From assembly GCA_902168115.1 (NCBI GenBank), contig CABHPB010000141.1, positions 104,542 through 168,541 on the forward strand: a DNA stretch of 64,000 bases, written 5' to 3'. The DNA is from an uncultured Methylopila sp. GTDB lineage: Bacteria > Pseudomonadota > Alphaproteobacteria > Rhizobiales > Methylopilaceae. A program made the translations under genes and the position numbers. Numbering within the stretch: position 1 is the stretch's first letter; every line of letters begins with the position of its first letter. Below, piece after piece: positions 1-8,312 of this stretch. The notes under the pieces are model-generated. The model ran no database searches and was not told the DNA's origin. It saw only the letters and a list, made by a program, of their open reading frames with translations.

Positions 1-166
1 CGCGGCCCTCGACGCTGATCTCCTCGAGTTGCTGCGGCCCGCCCTCCTGGGCGAGCGCGGCGCCCGGCAGGGCCGCCGCGGAAGCTGCGAGAAGAAGGGC
101 GCGGCCTGAGACGCGCAGGCGAGGTCGCGCGGCGCGGGACGCCGGCGGGTGGACGAGGCGGGACAA
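1..166 (-). CDS. TonB-dependent outer-membrane receptor, N-terminal fragment (runs off the left edge)
   Basis: About 55 codons are visible before the edge. The translation has an Arg-rich n-region, a hydrophobic core (ALLLAASAAALPGAALA) and a likely signal peptidase site before QEGGPQQ. It then has the motif LEEISVEGR, which is typical of the TonB-box/plug start of TonB-dependent receptors; the receptor at 3281-5524 has the similar LEEIIVEGR. I chose a TTG start at 166-164 because no ATG or GTG lies upstream in frame and a GGAG sits 8 nt before it. The product should be an outer-membrane transporter energised by TonB; its substrate cannot be told from this fragment. The DUF2946 gene lies about 100 nt upstream on the same strand, a pairing often seen with copper- or siderophore-type receptors (recalled, not tested). 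Confidence 0.72.
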   Translation of the reverse strand, partial: MSRLVHPPASRAARPRLRVSGRALLLAASAAALPGAALAQEGGPQQLEEISVEGR

Positions 167-262
167 GACTTCTGCTCCACGAGAGGCGGACGGCCGGGGC
201 GCTCGTTGGGCGCCAGGGGTCGCGCTGGGTCGGACGGTCGGACGCGACGCGGAAAACCGCGT

Positions 263-619
263 TCAGATCCGGACCGGAGGACCTCTCGGGTGATGTGACG
301 ATCGATCGGCGGCGGCCCGGCCGACGTCGACATGGGCGGCCGCCGGCGCCCGGACCTGGCTTGCGCCTGCTCCAAGGCCCGCCGCGTCATCCGGCGGAGG
401 CGCCATGCCGCCGCCGAACATGGCGCAGCCCGCGACGCAGCAGTCCGGCAGCGCGGCATGGCCCTTGGGGGCTTCCGGCGAGGACACGGCGCCCGCGCCC
501 TGGCAGATGACCGAGAACGGATCGGCGGCGACCGGCGCCGCGCCGAGCGCGAGGCCCGTCAGCACGGCCTGCAGGACGAGCAGGTAGGCGGCGAGAACGC
601 CCCCCAGCCTTCGTCCCAT
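263..619 (-). CDS. DUF2946-like small secreted or membrane protein
   Basis: The protein is about 118 residues. It starts with a signal peptide or membrane anchor (MGRRLGGVLAAYLLVLQAVL) and continues with a Cys-containing stretch (VICQGAG, then LPDCCVAGCAMFGG) and a Pro/Ala-rich tail. This arrangement resembles DUF2946 proteins, short envelope proteins with Cys motifs often encoded beside TonB receptors. The biochemical role is unknown; metal handling is an inference. The reading frame extends to an ATG at 673, but that would add an 18-residue polar extension before the hydrophobic segment, so I prefer the ATG at 619. No convincing ribosome binding site marks either start. It is probably co-transcribed with the receptor fragment at 1-166. 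Confidence 0.6.
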   Translation of the reverse strand: MGRRLGGVLAAYLLVLQAVLTGLALGAAPVAADPFSVICQGAGAVSSPEAPKGHAALPDCCVAGCAMFGGGMAPPPDDAAGLGAGASQVRAPAAAHVDVGRAAADRSSHHPRGPPVRI

Positions 620-771
620 GCCGCGCGCTGACGCCACGATGTCGCCCCCGTTCCACCGTCTTGCGGCCGCCATAGCACGGCCGTCGCCGGGATCAAACCT
701 GATGTGAGGCGCTTGCCCGCGCCGCAGGACGTCCTAGGCTTTCTGGAATCTTTCTCGTCGAGGAGCTTTCC

Positions 772-1875
772 GTGGCGCAGGCCGAAGACGTGACGCCCCT
801 ACCCTTCGCTCCCGACATGGAGAGCCACGAGGATCACGAAGAGGAGATCCGCGACGAATTGATCGCGACGTTGCGCTCGATCAGCGAGACGACGCTCGCG
901 GACACCGGCCACGGCCTGCGCAGCGTCCACGCCAAGAGCCATGCGCTGATCGTCGCGGAGGCCGAGGTTCTGGAGGGCCTGCCGCCGCATCTGGCGCAGG
1001 GGCTGTTCGCCGCGCCCGGCCGGTACAAGGCGCTGATGCGATTCTCGACCAATCCGGGCGACGTGCTGCACGACGCCGTCTCGGCGCCGCGGGGGCTCGG
1101 GGTCAAGTTCGTCGGAGTCCAGGGCGAGCGCCTGCAGGGATCGGAAGGGCGTCAGACGCAGGACTTCCTGATGGCCGACGCGCCGGCCTTCGCCGCTCCA
1201 AACGCCGCGACCTTCCTGAAGAACCTCAAGCTGCTCGCCAAGACGACCGACCGCGCCGAGGGGGCCAAGAAGGCGCTGTCGGGCGTCCTCAGGCTCGTCG
1301 AGGCCGGGATCGAAGCCTTCGGCGGCAAGAGCGCGACGATCGTGGCGCTCGGCGGCCATCCGCTGACCCACGTCCTTTCCGAGACCTATTTCAGCCAGAC
1401 GCCTTATCTCTACGGCGCGAACGTCGCGAAGTTCTCGATCGCGCCGGTCTCGGCGAACCTGCTGGCCTTGAAGGGCAGGAAGATCGAGGTCTCGGGCCAC
1501 CCCGACGCCCACCGCGAGGCGGTCAACGCCTTCTTCGCCGGGCAAGGCGGGGAGTGGGAGCTGCGCGTCCAGCTGATGACCGACGCCGAGGCCATGCCGA
1601 TCGAGGACGCCTCGGTCGCCTGGGACGAGGAGAAGAGCCCCTACCTGCCCGTAGCGCGCATCCGCGCCGAGCCGCAGGCCGGATGGTCCGAGGAGAAGTC
1701 GAAGGCGATGGACGACGGCCTGTCGTTCTCGCCCTGGCGCGGGCTCGCCGCGCACCGACCGCTCGGCTCGATCAATCGCGTGCGGCGGGAAAACTACGCC
1801 CGCTCCGTCGCTTTCCGCTCGCAGGCGAACGGCTGTCCCATCCGCGAGCCGAGGGCGGACGCGCCGTCAGGCTGA
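772..1875 (+). CDS. Catalase-family heme protein
   Basis: The protein has 367 residues and resembles the short catalase-like (SrpA-type) proteins rather than full catalases of about 480 residues or more. The heme-pocket stretch is visible as GLRSVHAKSHALI (distal His region, around residues 48-60), then a PGRYKALMRFST segment, SAPRGLGVKF and QDFLMADAP, which follow the catalase fold order. The likely activity is peroxide-dependent (catalase or peroxidase) with a b-type heme. No signal peptide is evident, so it is predicted cytoplasmic. The start is GTG at 772, with GAGGAG about 6 nt upstream. Its 3' end overlaps the convergent ion-channel gene by 9 nt. The family assignment is firm; the actual substrate is not known. 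Confidence 0.85.
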   Translation: MAQAEDVTPLPFAPDMESHEDHEEEIRDELIATLRSISETTLADTGHGLRSVHAKSHALIVAEAEVLEGLPPHLAQGLFAAPGRYKALMRFSTNPGDVLHDAVSAPRGLGVKFVGVQGERLQGSEGRQTQDFLMADAPAFAAPNAATFLKNLKLLAKTTDRAEGAKKALSGVLRLVEAGIEAFGGKSATIVALGGHPLTHVLSETYFSQTPYLYGANVAKFSIAPVSANLLALKGRKIEVSGHPDAHREAVNAFFAGQGGEWELRVQLMTDAEAMPIEDASVAWDEEKSPYLPVARIRAEPQAGWSEEKSKAMDDGLSFSPWRGLAAHRPLGSINRVRRENYARSVAFRSQANGCPIREPRADAPSG

Positions 1876-2664
1876 CCGCTCGGCCGCCGCGCCCTTCAGC
1901 TCAGCGACTTCGCCCCTAAGGCGCTTCAGCTCCTGCATCAGGTCGTCGAGCGAGACCGGCGGGCGGCCGGTCTTCTCGATCTGCTCGGCCTCGTGCTCGG
2001 CCTGCATCGCGTTCACGACGACGCCGATGAACAGGTTGAACACCGTGAACGAGGTCACGAGGATGAAGGTGATGAAGAAGATCCAGGCGTAAGGATGCAG
2101 CTCCATCGCCGGCCGCACGATCTCGCCCGACCAGCCGTCGAGCGTCACCAGCTGGAACAGCGTGTAGACCGAGATGCCGAGCGAGCCGAACTTGTCCGGC
2201 ATGCTGGCGCCGTAGAGATGCGTCGCCATGACGGCGAAGACGTAGATCACGAGGCTGAGCAGCAGCACGATCGAGCCCATGCCCGGCAGCGCGCCGATCA
2301 GCGCGCCGACGACGCGCTTCAGCGACGGCGCGAGAGTGATGAGGCGGAACACCCGCAGCACGCGCAGGGCGCGCAGCACCTGCAGCGGCCCGGTCGCCGG
2401 CAGCAGCGAGATCGCGACGATCAGGAAGTCGAACACCGACCAGGGATCGCGGAAGAAGTCGAGCCGCCGCACCAGCAGCCGCGCCGTGATCTCCGCGACG
2501 AACACGGCGAGGATGGTTTGGTCCAGCGCATGGAGCGGCCCGCCATAGGCCGCCATCACCGTCGGGCTGGTCTCGAGGCCGAGCGTGACTGCGTTGATGA
2601 CGACCAGCGCGAGGATCACGCGTTCGGTCACCGGGCTTTCGACGAGGCGTTTCAGGGCGTCCAT
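1867..2664 (-). CDS. Six-helix voltage-gated cation channel (NaChBac/NavAb type)
   Basis: The protein has 265 residues, the size of single-domain bacterial Nav channels, which assemble as tetramers. Six hydrophobic segments are visible. S4 carries four gating arginines at three-residue spacing (R98, R101, R104, R107). Between S5 and S6 is the filter T174-L-D-G-W-S-G-E181; bacterial sodium channels usually have TLESW, so here Glu is Asp and Ser is Gly. S6 has the conserved FNLFIGVVVNAM, followed by an acidic linker and a C-terminal coiled coil (about 242-262, LMQELKRLRGEVAELKG), as in the tetramerising neck of NavAb-like channels. The start ATG at 2664 opens on a short non-coding stretch before tRNA-Ser. 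Ion selectivity (Na+ or Ca2+) is open because of the filter. Confidence 0.88.
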   Translation of the reverse strand: MDALKRLVESPVTERVILALVVINAVTLGLETSPTVMAAYGGPLHALDQTILAVFVAEITARLLVRRLDFFRDPWSVFDFLIVAISLLPATGPLQVLRALRVLRVFRLITLAPSLKRVVGALIGALPGMGSIVLLLSLVIYVFAVMATHLYGASMPDKFGSLGISVYTLFQLVTLDGWSGEIVRPAMELHPYAWIFFITFILVTSFTVFNLFIGVVVNAMQAEHEAEQIEKTGRPPVSLDDLMQELKRLRGEVAELKGAAAERSA

Positions 2665-2884
2665 GGGCGTCCGGCGGGCGTTTCGGAGAGGAAGGTCGTC
2701 ATGACCCTCTGCGAATTCGCAGGGCCGCCGTCAAGGCGGAACACGCCCGCTTCGGCCGGACGCCCGGCGCCGTCGGGAGCCTCAGCGCGGGATCGGGTGG
2801 AGAAACCGCCGCAGTCGCCCCGCGCGCGTCTTGTGCGGGCGGAGCGCCGCGTGTATGGAGCGCGGATCGACGCTCGCCTTATGC

Positions 2885-2975
<91 letters not shown>

Positions 2976-3015
2976 CCACCCCCACAACAGGTCTCTGGAA
3001 AGCTCGGGGCCCGCC

Positions 3016-3040
3016 AAGCGTGGGCAAGGCCGCGCTTTTT
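3016..3040 (+). terminator. Probable rho-independent terminator of tRNA-Ser
   Basis: AAGCG at 3016-3020 pairs with CGCTT at 3033-3037, with an inner GGC/GCC stem and a three-base loop, followed by a run of T to 3040. It lies about 40 nt after the tRNA. The rest of 2975-3280 shows no gene or duplicated tRNA end, so I see no sign of an integrated element here. Confidence 0.5.
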
Positions 3041-3280
3041 CCTGGCCAAACCGTCTTGGCGTCGATGTCTGGCTCGCGCTTCAACGCGCAGGTACGGCGC
3101 GTAGGAGTCATCGTCTCCGCATGCCGCTCTAGTCCGCGGCGTTGGCGCGAAAGGAACCGTCTGCTTCCAGGCGAAGGATCGGAGCCCGCTCATGGCGCGA
3201 TGCGGCCTTATCCTGGGGCTGCCTCGCGCCAGAAGCCGACGTCGCGTTGATGCTTCAAAGTCGACGTTCGCCGCACATAG

Positions 3281-5524
3281 CTACCAACGGTAGCGCAGGC
3301 TGGCGATCACCTGGCGGCTCTCGTCGTGGTAGCACGCGCCCTGCTCGCAGGTCCTGACGTCCTTGTCGGCGAGATTGCGGGCGTTGATCTGGAGCGCGAG
3401 GCCCTTGAGGCGCGGCGCCACCCGCTCGAAATCGAACTTGATGGCCGCGTCGAGCAGCAGATAGGCCTTGTTTCTGAACGTGTTCTCGTCGTCGCCATAG
3501 GTCTTGCCAGTATAGCGCGCGCCGAACCCGACGCCGAGGCCCGACAAGGGCGAGCTCGCTTGGAAGTCGTAATTCGTCCAGAGCGTCGCGGCGTGGTTCG
3601 GGATCGCGGAGACCTGCTTGCCGCTGGTTCCGGGATATCCCTTGCTCTTCGCCTCTCCCTTCGTGATTTCCGGCTCGAGATAAGCGTAGCCGCCGGTGAG
3701 CGAGAGCCCTTCGGCGAGGGAGGCGGTCGCCTCCAGTTCAAAGCCCTTCGAGCGGATCTCGCCGGTCTGGATCGAACCGAAACCGCCCGGCGCGGTGCGG
3801 ACCACGTTCTGCTGGGTGATGTCGAACACCGAGGCCGTGACGGTCAGGTTGGCGTTCGCCGGCGCGAACTTGACGCCCGCCTCGTACTGCTCGCCCTTGG
3901 TCGGGGCGAATGGCTGACGGGTCGCCTTGTTGACGCCGAGCTCCGGCGCGAACGACGTCCCGTAGCTCACATAGGGGTTGAGGCCGAACGGGCCGATATA
4001 GGTGAGCCCGACGCGCCCGGTGAATGCGTTGTCGTCCTGATCGAGATGCTGATTGGCGGGCCGTCTGGCGAGCCGGTTGTGGGTCTCGGTGTCCACCCAG
4101 TCGTTCCGGAAGCCGACGGTGGCGAGAAACTGCCCGATCTTCATCTGGTTCTGGGCGTAGGCCCCGAGATTGAACTGCTTCTGGTGCGCGTTGATGTCGT
4201 TGTCGTTCGGCGACCAGATGTAGCCGCCATAGGTCAGCGGATTGAGCCGGATCCTAGAGACCCATTCCGGATTCTGCTTCGAATTGGCGGACCCCCATTT
4301 GTCGATGATGTCGGAATACTGCGCGTCGACGCCCATCAGGAGCGTGTGCGAGACCGGGCCCGTATCGCCTTTGACCTCGAGCTGGTTGTCGACGTTCAGG
4401 GTGTCGAGGCGCCCTGCGATCGCGCCGGCGGTGCGGCCGGCGAAGCTCGCGCCCGGCCGGATGTTGTTGATGTCGACATATTCCGCGTCGCCGTCGACAT
4501 GGGCGTAGCGCAGCTTCTGTCGGACGGTGACGGCGTCGGAGAACTTGTGCTCCAGCTCGTAGCCGATCCGCGCCTGCTCCTGGCGGAAGGCGTTGTAGGC
4601 GGGATCGCCCGAGTAGATGTCGGTGACGAAGGGCCGCCCCTTCCGGTAGTCGTTGTAGTAGTAGAGGTTCGCGCCGGTCCGGATCCGCGAATACTCGGAC
4701 AGCACGGTGAATCTGGTGTCTTCGTTCGGCTTCCAGGTGAAGGCCGGCGCGATATAGACCTTGTCGTCGGGCGTGCCGGGCACGTCGGTGTCGCTTTCGC
4801 GAAGCAGTCCCGTGACCCGGTAGGCGAACTCCTTGCCGTCGCCGATCGGGCCGCCGACGTCGAACTGTCCCTGCCGCCTGTCGTTGTTCCCGATCTGCGT
4901 CTGGACCTCGCCGAACGGTTCGAAGGTCGGACGTTTGGTCGTGATGTCGACCAGGCCGCCCGGCGTCGCGCCACCGTAGAGCGATGAGGACGGCCCCTTG
5001 AGGATGCTGACGCCGTCGAGACCGTAGGGTTCGGTGTTGAATGTGAAGAACGGGCCGTTCACCTCGCGCAGACCGTCGCGAAAGACGCCCTGGTCATAGG
5101 CGCTGAAGCCGCGGACGTAGAAAGTGTCGAACCGCGGCTCGATGCCCGAGGCGTTGGTGCGCACGCCCGGCGTGTAGGCGATCGCCGAGGTCAGGCTCTG
5201 GACGTTGCGGTCGTCGAGCTGCTGGCGCGTGACGGTCGAGATCAACTGCGGAACTTCCCGAAGCGGCGTCTGCGTCTTCGTTCCGGCGTCGGAACTCGCG
5301 GCGACGTATCCCTCGGCTTTCAGAGGGCTGTCCGGGTTCGATCCGCCCACCCACGCGCCGCCGCGGCCTTCGACGATGATCTCTTCGAGCTCGGTCCCCC
5401 TCTCGACTTGTGCGAGGGCGGTTCCGCCCAAGCACAATGCCGCCGAGGCGCATGCCAGTCCGAACAGGACATGACGGCCCATTTCGCCCGCCGGCGACGA
5501 GCCTCGACTGACGCGCCTGCCCAT
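3281..5524 (-). CDS. TonB-dependent siderophore/metallophore receptor
   Basis: The protein has about 747 residues. After a signal peptide (MGRHVLFGLACASAALCLGGTALA region) come the TonB-box-like LEEIIVEGR, a plug domain (TPLREVPQLISTVTRQQL, then the ILKGPSSSLYGGATPGGLVDITTKRPT motif typical of FhuA/FpvA-type receptors) and a 22-strand barrel ending in YRW with a terminal aromatic residue. It imports a ferric- or metal-chelate across the outer membrane. No N-terminal signalling (STN) domain is present, unlike its divergent neighbour. I chose ATG 5524 because GGGG lies about 9 nt upstream; ATG 5482 and a TTG at 5581 are alternatives. It diverges from the second receptor across an AT-rich promoter region, suggesting shared metal-responsive control. 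Confidence 0.9.
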   Translation of the reverse strand: MGRRVSRGSSPAGEMGRHVLFGLACASAALCLGGTALAQVERGTELEEIIVEGRGGAWVGGSNPDSPLKAEGYVAASSDAGTKTQTPLREVPQLISTVTRQQLDDRNVQSLTSAIAYTPGVRTNASGIEPRFDTFYVRGFSAYDQGVFRDGLREVNGPFFTFNTEPYGLDGVSILKGPSSSLYGGATPGGLVDITTKRPTFEPFGEVQTQIGNNDRRQGQFDVGGPIGDGKEFAYRVTGLLRESDTDVPGTPDDKVYIAPAFTWKPNEDTRFTVLSEYSRIRTGANLYYYNDYRKGRPFVTDIYSGDPAYNAFRQEQARIGYELEHKFSDAVTVRQKLRYAHVDGDAEYVDINNIRPGASFAGRTAGAIAGRLDTLNVDNQLEVKGDTGPVSHTLLMGVDAQYSDIIDKWGSANSKQNPEWVSRIRLNPLTYGGYIWSPNDNDINAHQKQFNLGAYAQNQMKIGQFLATVGFRNDWVDTETHNRLARRPANQHLDQDDNAFTGRVGLTYIGPFGLNPYVSYGTSFAPELGVNKATRQPFAPTKGEQYEAGVKFAPANANLTVTASVFDITQQNVVRTAPGGFGSIQTGEIRSKGFELEATASLAEGLSLTGGYAYLEPEITKGEAKSKGYPGTSGKQVSAIPNHAATLWTNYDFQASSPLSGLGVGFGARYTGKTYGDDENTFRNKAYLLLDAAIKFDFERVAPRLKGLALQINARNLADKDVRTCEQGACYHDESRQVIASLRYRW

Positions 5525-5727
5525 TCGATCAAACCCCGGTTTCCCGGCAAGCTTTTCGATCGAACTTTGAGCCAAGCACAAGTTAAACTGTAATTCTGGA
5601 ATTATTATAAATCAATACAGTGTCTTGTCTGCAACGATTTCCTTTAGCGGAATTCGGGCGCCGCCAATTATGTTGTCTTTCTAGGTGATTTCCTATTCAT
5701 CCGGCTTCGGGTTGCATGGGGCTTGCT
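5525..5727. promoter_or_regulatory. AT-rich divergent promoter region between two TonB receptor genes
   Basis: This is the only clearly AT-rich stretch in the surrounding 14 kb, including AATTATTATAAATCAATACA near 5599-5618. Both receptor genes start from it in opposite directions, so promoters and a metalloregulator operator (Fur, Irr, RirA or Zur class) are expected here. I cannot identify a specific consensus box with confidence. Confidence 0.45.
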
Positions 5728-8166
5728 ATGTCGCAGAACTTAATAACGCACGTGGTCTGCGGCGTGATGTGCTTGACGACGAGCCTCGCCCTGACATGCA
5801 CGGCCGACGCGGCGCGGCTTCCATCCGAAGATCTTCGCGTCATCCAGATCGGCGCCGGACCGCTCGAGCCGGCTCTGCGCGAGCTCGAGCGTGTTTCCGA
5901 GATGCGCGTGGAGTTCGAGAAGAGCGCTGTCGCGGGACGGCGCACGAGCGGATGCGCGGCTGCAGAGGGCGGACCAGCGGCGCTCTCGCAATTGCTCCGG
6001 GGCTCGGGCCTCATCTACGTCATGCGCGCGGACGACCACGCGATGGTCGAGGACATCCTTCTCGTTCAGCAGGCGCGCGATACCGCCACTGACCTTGAGG
6101 AGATCGTGGTTCAAGGACAAGGCGGCAGGTCGGGCGCGGCCAATGCGACGGGCTACGGGCCCGCGAACGGATTCGTCGCGTCGCGCAGCCTGTCGTCGAC
6201 CAAGACGGACACGCCGCTGATCGAGACCCCGCAATCGATCGCGATCATTCCGGCGGAGCAGATCAAGGCGCAGGGCGCGCAGACGATCGGCGCCGCGCTT
6301 CGCTACAGCGCCGGCGTGTCCGGCGAGGTCTACGGGCCGGACATCCGCGGCTTCGGCTTCCAGGTCCGCGGCTTCGAGGTCGGCGACGAGATCTTCTATC
6401 GGGACGGCATGCGCCTCACCGGCACGGACTTCGCCTCGTTCTCCAGCCTTGACCCTTATGGCGCCGAACGACTGGAGATCCTGCGCGGCCCCTCCTCGGT
6501 GCTCTACGGCCAGAACGCGCCGGCCGGCATTCTGAATTATGTCAGCAAGCGCCCGACCGACTACGCCTTCGGCGAGGCCTCCGCGAGCCTCGGCAGCTTC
6601 GATCGCTATGAGGGGCAGTTCGATGTCGGCGGGCCGTTGGCCGGGACGGACGGCGTCTGGAGCTACCGGCTCACCGCCTTGTTCCGCGACGGCCGGACCC
6701 AGGTCGACCACTTCGACGACGACCGCGTTTTCATCGCGCCGGCGGTGACGTGGAAGCCGAACGAGGACACGACCCTCACCATTCTCGGCAACTACCAGAA
6801 GGACGATCAGGGCTACAGCGTCCAGTTCCTTCCGGCGCTCGGCACGCTCTACAAGAACAAGGGCCGCTACCTTCCCATGAGCCGCCTGACGGGCGAGCCG
6901 GGCGACTATTACCGGCTCGAGCAGGCGCAGCTCTCCTATCTCTTCGAGCACAAGGTCAACGACGGGCTCACGGTCCGACAGAACGCCCGCTACGCCTGGC
7001 TGAAGAATGCGCAGGAGGGATCGTACGGCACGGGGTACATACCCGGCGGCGGAGATCTCTACGGGCGCATCGCCGACTTCGGCCGCTCCTCCATCGACTC
7101 CTTCGCCATCGACAACCAGGCCCAGGTGAAGTTCGACGCGGGGCCGCTCAACCACACGCTCCTGGTCGGCGTCGACCACCGCTACGGCCGCTACGACGAC
7201 AAGGGCGGCGACGATTCCGGCTCGAAGAATCCGATCGGCCCGATCGACATCTTCAATCCAGTCTACGGCCTGAGCCGGCACGGGAAGTTCTCGCTGTACC
7301 AGGACACGCGGACCACCCAGCTCCAGACCGGCCTCTACGGCCAGGACCAGATCCGCTTCGGGAACTGGGTCGCGACCCTCGGCGGGCGCCAGGACTGGAC
7401 CTCGACCGACACCGACGACCGTCTGTCGCCGAAGAGCTCGACCAAGCAGCACGACACGGCGTTCACCGGCCGCGCGGGGCTCGTCTATCTCTTCGACAGC
7501 GGCCTCGCCCCTTACGTCAGCTACTCCGAATCCTTCTTCCCGATCCTCGGCGTGGACAGGACGACCGGCTCCCCGTTCAAGCCCGAGACCGGCCAGCAAT
7601 ACGAAGCTGGCGTGAAGTACCAGCCGACGGGCTGGAACAGCTCCGTCACGGCTTCGGTCTTCGACCTCAAGCGCCAGAACTTCACGCGGACCGTCGGCCG
7701 GATCACCACGCAGACCGGCGAGGTCGGCTCCAAGGGCGTTGAGCTCGAGGCGGTGGCGAGCCTGAAGTCCGGCTGGAACGCCACACTCGCCTATTCCTAT
7801 GTCGACGCCGAGGTCACCTCCGGCGACAAGGGCGTCGAGGGCAAGACGCCGCCGACGATCCCGACCCACCGGTTCTCCGCCTGGACGGACTACACGGCGC
7901 AGACTGGAGCCCTGAAGGGCGTTGGATTTGGCGCGGGCGTGCGCGTCAACGGCCGCACCTGGGGCGACGACGTCAACAGCTTCAAGGTCCCCGCGGTGGC
8001 CCTGTTCGACGCCTCCGCGAGCTACGAGCGCGACCGCTACAGGTTCCAGATCAACGCCACCAACGTCTTCGACAAGCGATACGTCGCGGCCTGTCTCGGG
8101 GCGTCCGCGTATTGCTATTACGGGGAGTCCCGGAAGATCATCGGCAAGTTGACCTACTCATGGTGA
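5728..8166 (+). CDS. TonB-dependent siderophore/metallophore receptor with N-terminal STN signalling domain
   Basis: The protein has about 812 residues: signal peptide, then an STN (secretin/TonB short N-terminal) domain at about residues 35-105 (LRVIQIGAGPLEPALREL through LIYVMRADD), a TonB-box-like LEEIVVQGQ, the plug (TPLIETPQSIAIIPAEQI, then ILRGPSSVLYGQNAPAGILNYVSKRPT) and a barrel ending in TYSW. STN domains normally pass a ligand signal to a FecR-type anti-sigma factor, but no fecI/fecR pair is in this window, so the domain may be a relic or act at a distance. ATG 5728 has GGGG 6 nt upstream; ATG 5716 is also possible. It heads the metal-uptake genes that follow on the same strand. Confidence 0.9.
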   Translation: MSQNLITHVVCGVMCLTTSLALTCTADAARLPSEDLRVIQIGAGPLEPALRELERVSEMRVEFEKSAVAGRRTSGCAAAEGGPAALSQLLRGSGLIYVMRADDHAMVEDILLVQQARDTATDLEEIVVQGQGGRSGAANATGYGPANGFVASRSLSSTKTDTPLIETPQSIAIIPAEQIKAQGAQTIGAALRYSAGVSGEVYGPDIRGFGFQVRGFEVGDEIFYRDGMRLTGTDFASFSSLDPYGAERLEILRGPSSVLYGQNAPAGILNYVSKRPTDYAFGEASASLGSFDRYEGQFDVGGPLAGTDGVWSYRLTALFRDGRTQVDHFDDDRVFIAPAVTWKPNEDTTLTILGNYQKDDQGYSVQFLPALGTLYKNKGRYLPMSRLTGEPGDYYRLEQAQLSYLFEHKVNDGLTVRQNARYAWLKNAQEGSYGTGYIPGGGDLYGRIADFGRSSIDSFAIDNQAQVKFDAGPLNHTLLVGVDHRYGRYDDKGGDDSGSKNPIGPIDIFNPVYGLSRHGKFSLYQDTRTTQLQTGLYGQDQIRFGNWVATLGGRQDWTSTDTDDRLSPKSSTKQHDTAFTGRAGLVYLFDSGLAPYVSYSESFFPILGVDRTTGSPFKPETGQQYEAGVKYQPTGWNSSVTASVFDLKRQNFTRTVGRITTQTGEVGSKGVELEAVASLKSGWNATLAYSYVDAEVTSGDKGVEGKTPPTIPTHRFSAWTDYTAQTGALKGVGFGAGVRVNGRTWGDDVNSFKVPAVALFDASASYERDRYRFQINATNVFDKRYVAACLGASAYCYYGESRKIIGKLTYSW

Positions 8167-8182
8167 GGTCAAATCCACGCAC

Positions 8183-8201
8183 GGCCTCGACGGTCGAGAC
8201 C
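8183..8201 (+). terminator. Small hairpin after the TonB receptor gene
   Basis: CTCGA and TCGAG pair around a three-base loop, extended by a GG/CC pair after one mismatch. There is no T-run, so it may only attenuate or process the transcript before the PepSY gene. Confidence 0.3.
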
Positions 8202-8312
8202 TTCATCTAGATTAGAATCGCTCAAGAACATCGCAATTGCGAAGTCGGCGCCGGGATGGTTGTTTGCGCCCCGTTCGTCGAGACAGGTTCGAGCAGGGGC
8301 ACCCGTCACCGC

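Noticed and set aside
5525..5727. Cobalamin or other riboswitch before the TonB receptors
   Set aside because: No B12-box-like or other recognisable riboswitch core was seen; the stretch is short and AT-rich.
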